Part shown: positions 43,268 to 52,535 of the stretch, piece by piece
Numbering within the stretch: position 1 is the first letter of the stretch
Layout: every line of letters starts with the position of its first letter
DNA from: Sternotherus odoratus
Taxonomy: Eukaryota; Chordata; Testudines; Kinosternidae
Reading direction: 5' to 3'
NCBI GenBank assembly: GCA_032164245.1
Contig: JAVMKO010000006.1
Span: forward strand, 10,059,001 to 10,123,000
Length of the DNA: 64,000 bases
Notes under the pieces: model-generated
The model's input: the letters and a program-made list of their open reading frames with translations, nothing else
Databases searched by the model: none
What the model was told of the DNA's origin: nothing
Translations under genes and position numbers: made by a program

Positions 43268-43640
43268 CGTCCCTGGCCGGCGGCGGCAGCCGAGCACGCG
43301 GCGGGTCCCGGCCCCGCGGAGGCAGCCGAGCACGCGGCGGGTCCCGGCCCCGCGGCGGCAGCCGAGCACGCGGCGGGTCCCGGCCCCAGGGCGGCAGCCG
43401 AGCACGCGGCGGGTCCCGGCCCTGCGGAGGCAGCCGAGCACGCGGCGGGTCCCGGCCCTGCGGAGGCAGCCGAGCACGCGGCGGGTCCCGGCCCCGCGGC
43501 GGCAGCCGAGCACGCGGCGGGTCCCGGCCCCAGGGCGGCAGCCGAGCACGCGGCGGGTCCCGGCCCCGCGGCGGCAGCCGAGCACGCGGCGGCTCCCGGC
43601 CCCGCGGCGGCAGCCGAGCACGCGGCGCATCCCGGCCCCT
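43268..43640. repeat. 36-bp GC-rich minisatellite, about 10 copies
   Basis: The unit contains 'ggcagccgagcacgcggcgg' followed by 'gtcccggccccgcg'. Because 36 is divisible by 3, both strands carry long repetitive frames (12-residue period). They are not genes. Confidence 0.93.
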
Positions 43641-44699
43641 TGGCTGGCGGCCCGCGCGGCGCTTCCAGGCCCCAGCGCGGAGCCGTCCCAGCGAGAGAGC
43701 CAAAAATTCCCTAAATAGCCAAAAAGATCTCCGCGGACCGGATGAGAGGGCCTCGCGGGCTGCATCCAGCCCGCGGGCCGTAGTTTGGAGACCCCTGGTC
43801 TACAGCATCCATTACCCCCCCACCTTCAGTAAGTGGCTGGGAAGAAGTGTCATGGGGGTTCGCAGGAACGCACGTTGCATCCCCCCCCAGGATCACATCC
43901 AAAGAGTGAAAGTACCTGAAAAACACAGGAGCTGCCCTAGAGCGACTGTTGGCATCACGGGCTTTGCGATATGCGATCCGCAGCTCCTTCACTTTTGCCC
44001 TGCACTGGAGAGTGTCCCGGTCATACCCTCTGTCCCTCATGGCACCTGAGATCTTTTCGTAAGTTTCATAGTTTCGGCGGCTGGACCGCAACTGGGCCTG
44101 AACAGCCGATTCCCCCCAACAGCTGATGAGGTCCTTGACCTCCGGCTCAGACCACGCTGGCGATCGCTTTGCCCGAGGTGGCATGGGACGGGGAGCCATA
44201 GCTGCAGCTAAATGGTTACCTGAGCACTCCACGCCTGGCTGCAGGAAAAGGTTTTTCAAGTTCCCGGGGAATGTGGAGGAGGGTCTGATGTGGGGTCACC
44301 TGAGGAGGTGATAGAAGAGTTTTAAATGCTGGCCAGAGAGGATGCACTGGGGATTCTGGGCCAGGATGCTGGAGGCTCATCATTAGGGGTGTGCACATAC
44401 AAGGGTAGCGCTAAAAGCCTTCTGCCTCTGGAAAATGAGCTTTAACGGTAGCGCTTTAAACACTGAGTAAATGCGCAAAATGTGCCTTTCGAGTGTGTGG
44501 GGTCAGATAATTATAGCGCGAAGGGCGGGTTTTAGCGCTGCAAGGCGCCAGTCTAACCATCAAGTGGCCCTGCCAGGGGGTTTAAATGCACCACAATTGG
44601 CATAACTGTCCCGGGGGGGCCAAGCCCCTAGATAGCTGGACAGGGCTAAGGGTCCCCTCGCTGGGCCCCACCTAACAATGGAAGGCAGCACTGAGCCTG

Positions 44700-45950
44700 C
44701 CCAAGGGGGGGTTTAGTCGCCTGAGCTGGGGGTGGGGGGCAGAGCAGGCCCCGAGCGCGTGAGCTGGGGGTGGGGGAAGAGGCGCCGGGGCCGCGCAGGG
44801 AGAAGGGGGGGTGGGGCGCTCAAAGCAGAGGGAGGGCGCGGAAAGGGGGAGGGGGGAGAGCCACGGGGGCGAGCGAGGGGAGGCGCCGCCGAGCGTCCGC
44901 AGCCGAGGCTGGGGCTGAGCCGGGCGGAGGCGGGAGGGAGCGGGGCCGGCGAGGGGCGGGAGCAGCGGGGCTGGGTGTCCCTGGCCCATTGCAGCGGCGG
45001 CGCTGGCAGCAGCAGCATCCCGGCGGCTCGGAGCCCCGGTCCCCCCTCCGCGCCCCCCATGCGCTGAGCGAGGCGCCCGCGCCCGGGGATGAAGCGGAGC
45101 CCGGCGGCCGCGGCGAAGGAGCCGGAGCCGGGGCAGCTGCAGGCGGCGGCGCCCCGGGAGCCCGATGCGCGCTGGAGGGAGAAGGGCGAGGCGGAGGCGG
45201 AGCGGCAGCGCACCCGGGAGCGGCTGGAGGCCACGCTGGCCGGGCTGGGCGAGCTGGATTACCTGCGCCAGCGGCAGGAGCTGCTGGTGAAGAGCCTGCT
45301 GCTGAGCCAGCCCCCGGGGGCCGGCGCCGCGGGGCCCCGCGGGGAGCCGCCCGGGGAAGCGGACGCCCAGCGCAGCCTGGAGGAGAAGTTCCTGGAGGAG
45401 AACATCCTCCTGCTGAGGAAGCAGCTGGTGAGAGGGGCTGGGGGGCGCCCCGGGCTGGGGGGCGCAGGGGACGGGGGACCACTCGGGGGGCGCATCGGGG
45501 AGAGCCCCGGGCTGGGGGGCGCAGGGGACGGGGGACCACTGGGGGGGGGGGCGCATCGGGGAGAGCCCCGGGCTGGGGGTCGCAGGGGGCGGGGGAGCAC
45601 TCGGGGGAAGCCCCGGGATAAGGGGCGCAGGAGACTGGGGCGCAGTCGCAAGAGTCCGGGTGCCCGGTTGAGTCTGATCTTTCCCGTCGCCTCCTTATTG
45701 CTCCGATCGGGGACCCTCTGTAATGGACCGACGCGCCTTGGGGGCGAAGGGCACCTCGGTGTGTCTGCAACCCCCAGCCCTTTCCCCCCCCCCTCCCGGG
45801 GGGCTCTGCGGGCTCCCATCGGTGCCAGTGAAACCGGCGAACCCCGCGGAACCTCCTCGGACTTGGTCAGTGCCAGGGTGTGTCTGGGGGGCAGGAGAGC
45901 TCCAGGTTCCCGGGGCTCATCCCCACCGCTCACTAAAGCAGCCCGGGCAG
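44700..45950. promoter_or_regulatory. DACT1: CpG island and promoter/5' UTR region of DACT1
   Basis: A dense, unmethylated-looking CpG stretch spans the DACT1 first exon and its upstream side. No TATA box is seen near the likely start. The transcription start cannot be placed exactly but should lie at about 44800-45060. Long open frames on both strands (for example 44770-45621 + and 44820-45770 -) are composition artefacts. 45430-45640 is an imperfect tandem 'gggctggggggcgcagggg' repeat at the start of intron 1. Confidence 0.8.
45089..45427 (+). CDS. DACT1: DACT1 coding exon 1
   Basis: Encodes residues 1-113, starting [16 protein letters not shown] chose this ATG because its sequence aligns with the known DACT1 N-terminus and the frame runs to a canonical donor. 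The residues '[15 protein letters not shown]' and '[17 protein letters not shown]' start the coiled coil/leucine-zipper region through which Dapper proteins associate. DACT1 is a cytoplasmic/nuclear scaffold that binds Dishevelled and modulates canonical and planar-polarity Wnt signalling. The donor is CAGCTG|gtgaga at 45428, phase 0. A Harbinger transposon ends 524 bp upstream. Confidence 0.97.
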
Positions 45951-46760
45951 CTCACAGGGTGATTAATCGCCCATCTTAATGGGCTTTTTACCATTAGGTT
46001 GAACTGCCTTTCGGAAAGAGCCTTCCTAATCCGGTGCCGTCCCCTGAGCTCTTCTCACCGTGTCCACACTGCATCTGGTCCGGTTCTGAATTTGCAATGT
46101 GAGGCTCGATGAAAAACATGTTTTGCCTAATGGGGCGAGAGTCCCTGACCCACCCTGAGAAGCCGCCTCTTGTTTAGGGAGCTGTGCTGGGTGGAATAAG
46201 CAAGCTAGTTTCTGCAAATCCCTCCAGGTCCTGTGCTTTGGAAAGCAAAGGAGAGAGCGGGTGGGAAGGACTCAGGACTGTGCTGCAGAAAGCATTGATT
46301 CAATTGAATTTCTATCAGAGCGGTGGCCGCTGTATGTCACCTTCATTAATGTTCAAGTGAGAAGAAAGGCTTGAACTGAAGCATCAGCTGCCTCTTACTG
46401 TTGACTTTGAGAAATGGGCTTGGAGTAAATATATTTGTATTAGCCATCTACAAGAACTAGTCATTAGATAGGAAAGAGCCAGAAAAGTGTACTAACTATG
46501 CTGTGCCGGCATCTTAGTATAACATCCTGATCATTGCTCAGGAGAGCCACTCCTAGGCGTGAGGTGAGAAGGAATTCAGTCTTGGTTTGCTACAAAAGAA
46601 AGATATCCACTCATTTTAAAAAAAAAAACCCATGCAACCTAGTGTGCTCTTATACTGCCTGATCCACATCCCCTGAAGCCAATGGGAGTGTTTCTGCCGA
46701 TTTGAATGAGCGTTGGATTGGGCCCCGAGGCTATCCTGAGATTTTAGTGGGAGTAGTGAG

Positions 46761-46885
46761 TAGGGTGACCAGATGTCCCAATTTTATAGGGACAGGCCTG
46801 ATATTTGGGGCTTTGCCTTATTTAGGTGCCTATTACCCCCCCAACCCTTGTCCTGATTTTTCACCCTTGCTGTCTGGTCACCCTA
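46761..46885. mobile_element. 125-bp hAT-like MITE, perfect 8-bp duplication
   Basis: The ends TAGGGTGACCAGATGTCCC and, on the complement, TAGGGTGACCAGACAGC are inverted repeats. GTAGTGAG flanks both sides (46753-46760 and 46886-46893). It lies in DACT1 intron 1. Confidence 0.92.
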
Positions 46886-47502
46886 GTAGTGAGTGCTGTG
46901 CAGTTTTCAGGATCAGGCCTTTTCAAATAGGGAAGCTTTTGTTGCAAATGTGCTTTGTAGTTTGTGGGGGAAGAGCGCGCTGGACGTGAAACGGCAGATC
47001 ATTTTTCAATGAAAATAACTCACAGCTGTGAGCGCCTTGTGCCAGAGTCCCTGGCTCAGCATTTGGCTCTGACTAAGGGAGAGGTTGGATTTTTGATGTT
47101 CGCTTGCAAATCTGGATTGCTTTTGTAGGGGTTTTACCGTTTGGTTCAGTAAATGTATATAAAAGGGTGATTTCCTCCTGAAAAGGTGATGTGACTGTTC
47201 AGGAATTATTAGCTGCCAAATGGCCACAGTAAAGTAGCTGGAATTATTACTCGGAATTGGGGGTTTGTGGTAACACTTTAATTTGTGCACTTGACATTCC
47301 AAATTTGAACCAGATGCCCTATTCCAATACTTCTTTAGAGGGGGGACTGGATCAGTAGGTGGCGCAATGATTTCCCACTCGAAACCTGTCACCTCTGCAG
47401 ATCTGGGCTGGATCCAAATCCTGGCTCATGTCAGAAGTGGAAAAAGAATTTGCTTGCCCGTCTGGACCCAAGTGGTAGTGCATTGTACTAGTCTGTCTAG
47501 CG

Positions 47503-47658
47503 CAGTGGTTCTCAGCCTATTTACCGTTGTGGGCCACATCTGCAGTTCTTTGTGTTATGTGGGCTGCATCCACAAAATATGTATACCATCTGTATGACCT
47601 GTGAATGTCACCAGGGCTGCAGCTGTGTTCTGATTGGGCCACAGGTTGAGAACTACTG
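47503..47658. mobile_element. 156-bp hAT-like MITE, perfect 8-bp duplication
   Basis: The left end is CAGTGGTTCTCAGCCTATT and the complement of the right end is CAGTAGTTCTCAACCTGTGG. GTCTAGCG flanks both sides (47495-47502 and 47659-47666). It lies in DACT1 intron 1. Confidence 0.94.
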
Positions 47659-48341
47659 GTCTAGCGATGTTATTAGCCTTTCAGTTGTGGGTCTGATCCA
47701 GCACCCATTGAATCCAATGGAAAGGCTTCCCTTGACCTAATGGTTTTGGGATTGGGTCCTGTATGAGCATCTACACTCAGAAACCCATTCGAATACTGCT
47801 GGGTGCAATGCAAAAGTGTATGTGCCCTTGTGTATAAAAACTGATGCAACAGGACAGATGATGGATAGATACAGTTGTAGTATATATGGAGAAACTGATT
47901 ACACTGACCTTGGGTTAATGAGCTTCTTGCAAAATCATTCTTTATTGCCCATTGTATATCATCAAAATTACCTTCATAAATAGTTTAAACGGTCTTATTA
48001 AAATAATGTAATACAAGTGTAATGGGGGAAGAGAAGGGATTACTTTTCCTACTTATTGCATTGTAAAATTAATGAAAGGACCCTGATCCTGGCTCCTGTA
48101 ATCTTGCCTTATGCTTCAAGAATATAAGATTATAATGTGCATCCGAATGAGCGAGACTGGAATGAAATGTCTGCATTACGGTTCAGTTGAATTTTTATCC
48201 TGAATTTCCAGGCAAGAGTTCTGGTTTTTTTTCCTTTGTAAAAGAACTGACATGGAATTTACAAGCTATTCTTCAGATGACACTTGTGGCCCATTCGTTT
48301 CTGGACAGCAAAGGTGACATGTTGCTTTGCTTGTTTTCCAG

Positions 48342-48474
48342 AACTGCTTGAGAAGGCGAGATGCTGGGCTATTAAATCAGCTGCAAGAACTAGACAAACA
48401 GATAAGTGATCTAAGACTGGATGTAGAAAAGACTACAGATGAGCACCTTGAGACAGACAGTCGTCCAAGTTCAG
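48342..48474 (+). CDS. DACT1: DACT1 coding exon 2
   Basis: 133 bp, residues 114-157 plus the first base of Gly158. It follows acceptor 'ttgttttccag' and ends at donor 'tcag|gtaagc'. It encodes '[19 protein letters not shown]', which continues the heptad pattern (leucine zipper), then '[11 protein letters not shown]', a strongly conserved block of the family. Phase 0 in, phase 1 out, matching exon 3. Confidence 0.97.
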
Positions 48475-49247
48475 GTAAGCCCTATATCCACCCAGCAATC
48501 GGTTATAAAACTGTCCAGAACCTTCAGTAATTTAACAGTGGAGAACAGTATGGCAGTCAGTGATGTTACAGTGGGACCAAGGAAAAATCATCTGCCGCTG
48601 GAAACATTACTGACTTCATACAATATATTGAGGGGCAAATTTCAGGACTATTGAGAACATGCTGGACAATCACGTGTCTGATTTTCAGAAAGTGGGTTTT
48701 CTTTCTTTTTTTTTTCTTTTTTTTTAAAAGAATGCCATCGATGAAGTTTTTTCAGAAAGCTTCATTTCTTTTTCTTTTTTTTTTAATGGGAATTGGGTTG
48801 CAAGAAAAAGTACAGGAAGGAAGCAGCAACAGTGGCTAAGGAGACTTGTAGACAGTCTCGTAGCCAAGTAATGCTCGTAGAATGGTTGTCAAGAGACCTA
48901 ATATCCTGCTAAATGAGCTTTGAAGGGAACTACAGCCAGATTTCTCTTAGCACAATCTGTACAGCTTTTAGTTTCAAATTGGCTTTTAAAAATTGTTCGC
49001 GATATTAATTTTTCAAAGGCTAAGTGACTTCCCACTACCTTATTTTCAATAAACAGAAATTGTCCCAGTATTCTAGTATTACTGTATAGTACATCTAATC
49101 TGGATGATTGAATGAAATGGTATACATTGTTTGAAATCCAGTGAGCTGAAATACACAGAAACTCAATTGCTTTTCTAAGGGGGGAAGGATGGGAATTTTT
49201 TGCATAATAAACAGAACCAAAATAAACCCAAGTTTTTATTTTTATAG
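48475..49247 (+). other. DACT1: DACT1 intron 2
   Basis: 773 bp with two T-rich tracts at 48702-48727 and 48765-48785. No repeat or alternative exon was recognised. The frames here are read-through of exon 2 or chance. Confidence 0.85.
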
Positions 49248-49403
49248 GGTTTTATGAGCTGAGTGATGGGGCCTCTGGATCACTTTCCAATTCCTCCAAC
49301 TCAGTCTTCAGTGAGTGTTTATCCAGTTGCCATTCTAGCACCTGCTTTTGCAGCCCTTTGGAGACATCTTTGAATATCTCGGATGGACGCCCAAAATCTA
49401 CAG
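49248..49403 (+). CDS. DACT1: DACT1 coding exon 3
   Basis: 156 bp between acceptor 'tttttatag' and donor 'acag|gtacag'. It completes Gly158 and encodes '[20 protein letters not shown]' and then a Ser/Cys-rich stretch ('CHSSTCFC'), residues up to 209, plus one base of Asp210. The serine-rich segment is a known site of conservation in DACT proteins. No stop or frameshift. Confidence 0.97.
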
Positions 49404-51269
49404 GTACAGTAAAAGCTGGTACAATACATCATACTCCAGCAAGTGGCTTTGGCTTATCAGTAGAAATGCTGCCTTGGGGCTAACAGGGTCCTATTAACTC
49501 TTCCTTTTTTCATTTGATAAATTACATGTTAATATAAAGTAATCCAAAAAGACTCTTGATCGCTGTATTTCTTGTATATGGGGTATAGATTTCATCTGCC
49601 ACTTTTTCAGTCACTGGGGGGAATTGTGAGCACCTACAAATACATGATCGGCTCTGATATTTTCTACCCAGTAGAGGGCAGTGGTACATATACACATAAG
49701 CAAATTCATTGCATAACTTCGAATCACTTCGAAAACATTTTTTGCCAAAGTGAAAAAAACCCCACCTGAACCAAATTCATTTATGGGTAGCGCATATTTG
49801 TGCCTATGAAAGCGTGGAACTAATAGTTTCCCAGTTCTAATCGCTCTCCTCGGCACATGGACAATTGTGGTGAAGTGTGTGCTGAGTTTCTGTGGCATGG
49901 ACAAATGACTATTTTGAATAATGGAAGAGGTTTCTCTCTCTTTGGTGAGGGGAAGAGGGATGTTTGAAATTCTAGTTACTCTGGGCTAAAGATGTAAAGC
50001 TCAGTTGTGTATGTGTGTCTAGGTTATATATTGAGGCTGGTTACTGCAAGATTTCTGTTGCAAGAATCCTTCTATTTGTTGCATAAGTGTGGAAAGAGGA
50101 GTTGAATGGGACCTTGTTTCAGTTTGGATCCTGGAGGATGCTTACAAGCAGACATGTATTGCTGGGTGTTCAGAACTTCCATTCTGCAGCCTCCCCCGCA
50201 CCACCCCCTTGACCTCTTGATCTGATTGGGGCTGCCCCGTTCCTACCCTCCCCCCACTATAGAAGTCAAACTATGCTTATGAGTCAACTTTTGCATTTAG
50301 GAATCCAGAGCATGTGACTTGATAGCAATTCTGAGATGCTGAGAGCTTTCAAATCACCCTCTGACCTGCTTGATGTATTTTCAATTTCCCCATCACCAAG
50401 CTATAGTCTTCTTTATCAATCCCGTTTAAAATAAAACCCTGCACAAAGATCTACAGCAGATTACATTGCTGGTTTCCATTATATAGAATGGAAATATGAA
50501 ACCCTTAAACAGTTTACGGCAGTCTAGCCCACTTCCCACAGTGGCATGATTCAGTGATGTCGTCTTGACAATTCGCTGTGAATATTAGACTGTAACAGAG
50601 AATTTAAGAAATACTGTGATACGACCTACAGTAAATCAGCTATTCTTCTCTTAAGATCTTGCTCTCTGAGCAACACTTCCTCTCATATATAGTCCCACTG
50701 AAGTCTATGGGAACTGCGGGGGCTAAGCATGTTTGATAAAATCAGCTCTCTTACTTAGGTGCCTAAATATGGCCTTAGTGAGGCATTCCCATTTGACCAT
50801 TTTGACCTAAGGAACTAGCCCCCGAGGACGTCTGTGGCAGGGCTGGGAATGGAACCCCCTGTCTCTCAACGCCCACTCCTATGCGTCAGTCAAAAGATTC
50901 TTTGTCTTTGATATCCCCTCCCCTCAAGAAGATTCTCTTATGAGAGTTCTTTGAATCTTGATCATCTTTCCCTGAACAGAATTTGAAAATGTCGAAGCCC
51001 TATAAAAGCAGTTCTAGGTACAAACGGTGGAGGTCCATGTTCAGCCTGTAGTTCCTAAACAAAAGGATGGTTAATATTGCCCTTCAGCTGACTGTTAACA
51101 ATTGTACTGGTGTAATTTCTTCCCTCTTGGTTAGTTGTGGGTTTAGCAGTGCAATGTATCTTCTAACACACACATCCTTGGGCTTTCTACAGGTCTGCAT
51201 CTAGCAGTTCATGTGGATGCTGTAAAAGTCAACTGTAGAATTCTAGAGGCCTCTGGTTCAAAGTGGAAG

Positions 51270-52446
51270 GCTCTTTAAGGCCAGCTCTATACACAGATTT
51301 TGTACCAGTATAATCATGTTGGTTGGAGTGTGATTTTTTTTTTTAAACTGATATCATTATATTGTTACAATCCCTAGTGTGGATTCAGTTTTGCTGGTAT
51401 AAAGGCGCCTTATATTAGGATAGCTTATTCCCCTTCCTATACAGGCATATAAGGGCGAGGCTACTCTACATAGGCTTTGCTGCTCTAGCTATACCAGTAT
51501 AGCTGTACCAGCAGAGCCTTCTGCTGTGGACACAGCATATGAGGTTTTTCTGCCTGTAGAGTAATACCATCTCCCTCAATGATGTTAGCTAAACTGTCTG
51601 CAGTGGTGGTGTAGCCATGTCAGTCCCAGGATATCAGAGAGACAAGGTGAACGAGGTAATGTCTTGTATTGGATCACTCTTCTGTTGACATAGCTGTGTC
51701 TACACTTAGGCCTTGGTTACACTGGCACTTTATAGTGCTATAAAGCTGCCGGGAGCGCTATAACCTACTACCCGTCCACACTGGCGAGGCATGTAGAGCG
51801 CTATAAATCCGAGTTTATAACGCTACTGGTAATCCACCTCCACATGGGGGAATAAGGGCTGAAGCGCTCCCGCTGTAGCGCTCCAGCGCGAATATGGACA
51901 CCTAATGCGCATTAATTAGCATTAATTAAATATCACCCCCCTGAGCGCAGCAAGTCTGAGCGCTTTAAAGCGCTAGTGTAGACAGGCTCCCAGTGCTGGG
52001 AGCTAGGCTCTCAGCACTCAGATCTAATCTCCTCGTGGAGATGGATTAACAGAAGTGCTGGGAGAGCTTTCTCCCACATGCACGACCACACTCGCACTTC
52101 TAAGCGCTGCCACGGGAGCGTTCCCGTGACAGCGCTTTGAACTTTCCAGTGTAGCCCTGCGCTGAGGGTTTCCCCGACATAGCTATGTCACTAGGGGAAG
52201 TGTTTTTTTCCACACCCTGACAGACATAACTAAGCTCAAAAGCTGGGGTCTCTCACCAACAGAAGTTTGTCCAATAAAAGACATTACCTCACCCACCTGT
52301 CGTTCTAGTAACTATACCAAAAAAACCCTGTAGTGTAGACCTAAGAATAAGCATCTTTATATCAGTATCACTGAATCCACACTAGGAAGATTGTAGAGTT
52401 TCGACTGTAGTGCCCTAGTTAAAGCCATATGGGTGTAGACCAGGGC
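51270..52446. mobile_element. Cluster of nested Harbinger-like MITEs in intron 3
   Basis: Several Harbinger-style ends occur: 'aaggccagctctatacac' near 51280, 'ttaggccttggttacactgg' near 51707 and, inverted, 'ccagtgtagccctgcgc' near 52150, 'gtagtgtagacctaag' near 52330, and 'gggtgtagaccagggc' near 52432. The inner unit, about 51710-52160, has matched ends (GGCCTTGGTTACACTGG / GCGCAGGGCTACACTGG) and many 'agcgct' motifs. The order of insertions is only partly resolved. Confidence 0.6.
51604..52309. mobile_element. Second-family Penelope-like palindrome, split by MITEs
   Basis: The left arm 51604-51687 ('gtgtagccatgtcagtccc', 'gagagacaaggtgaacgagg', 'taatgtcttgtattggatc') and the right arm 52250-52309 ('ctcaccaacagaagtttgtcc', 'aataaaagacattacctc') are inverse copies. 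The Harbinger-like cluster separates them. The repeat family is the same as the fragment at 38255. A target duplication was not found. Confidence 0.55.
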
Positions 52447-52535
52447 AAAGTCTTCAAAAGTATCTTTGAAAAGACTAAATAAAAGCAGAACTGCACACTG
52501 GCAGAATCTTTAAACTCTTTTCAAATGCATTTCAG

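Larger units (their letters stand above)
42448..43797. mobile_element. hAT element 3 in Harbinger, perfect 8-bp duplication
   Basis: The left end is CAGGGGTCTCCAAACTTTTC and the complement of the right end is CAGGGGTCTCCAAACTACGG. GTCTACAG flanks both sides (42440-42447 and 43798-43805). At 1350 bp the interior is dominated by three tandem-repeat arrays. Confidence 0.95.
40590..44199 (-). pseudogene. Harbinger Myb/SANT-like partner gene, broken by hAT inserts
   Basis: The first segment (44199-43806) starts 'MAPRPMPPRAKRSPAWSEPE' and holds a trihelix Myb/SANT-like (MADF-like) DNA-binding domain with 'RNYETYEKISGAM' and 'CRAKVKELRIAYRKARD'. It reads to the 43797 insertion edge. The middle segment (42447 to about 42232) is acidic, Gln/Ser-rich, and resumes in phase at 'YQQAASQQEPDKEE'. 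An intron is likely from about 42232 to about 41590 (GT near 42230, AG near 41590). The next segment (41590-41332) is basic and coiled-coil-like ('NRLEDRREQQRKERERS'), and the last (40751-40590) is Pro/Gln-rich. In this family the partner binds the transposon ends and brings in the transposase. Two of three hATs hit coding sequence; the third probably lies in the intron. No intact protein can be made from this copy. Confidence 0.75.
38577..44565. mobile_element. Two-gene PIF/Harbinger transposon (about 6 kb)
   Basis: The left end contains ATGATTAGACT and the complement of the right end ATGGTTAGACT, followed on both sides by 'AGCGC' motifs (38601, 44535), marking inverted ends. A TTA precedes the left end (38574-38576); the matching right-hand TTA is not visible. 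Inside are the two genes expected of Harbinger, convergent: a transposase on + (38905-40155) and a Myb/SANT-like partner on - (44199 down to about 40590). Three hAT elements account for about 2.2 kb of the length. Without them the element is about 3.7 kb, normal for the superfamily. Confidence 0.85.
38450..44646. mobile_element. Outer Harbinger-like MITE split by a full Harbinger
   Basis: The left end GGGCTCGTCCACAGGGGG (after TTA 38447-38449) and the complement of the right end, GCCCTGTCCAGC (before TAA 44647-44649), are similar inverted ends. The MITE halves are 38450-38576 and 44566-44646. The duplication is not identical on both sides, so the pairing of these halves is an inference. Confidence 0.5.
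45428..48341 (+). other. DACT1: DACT1 intron 1
   Basis: Starts in the CpG island. It contains the 125-bp MITE at 46761-46885, the hAT MITE at 47503-47658 and two small 'ggattgggcc'-type palindromic MITE relics (about 46657-46723 and 47692-47760). No exon-like ORF. Confidence 0.85.
49404..52535 (+). other. DACT1: DACT1 intron 3
   Basis: Repeat-poor up to about 51260, then a repeat cluster to about 52450 (described separately), ending at the exon 4 acceptor. Confidence 0.85.

Noticed and set aside
43088..43765. Frames of about 200 codons on both strands with 12-residue repeats
   Set aside because: A 36-bp tandem array gives open frames in every phase; the array lies inside a hAT element.
44566..44568. 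Right-hand TTA duplication for the 6-kb Harbinger
   Set aside because: Sequence after the right terminus reads TGG, not TTA; I could not confirm the duplication and left the edge inferred from the inverted repeats.
44770..45979. Long open frames on both strands over the CpG island
   Set aside because: They overlap DACT1 exon 1 and intron 1 in other frames and have only GC-driven Ala/Gly/Pro/Arg composition. No domain motif is seen.
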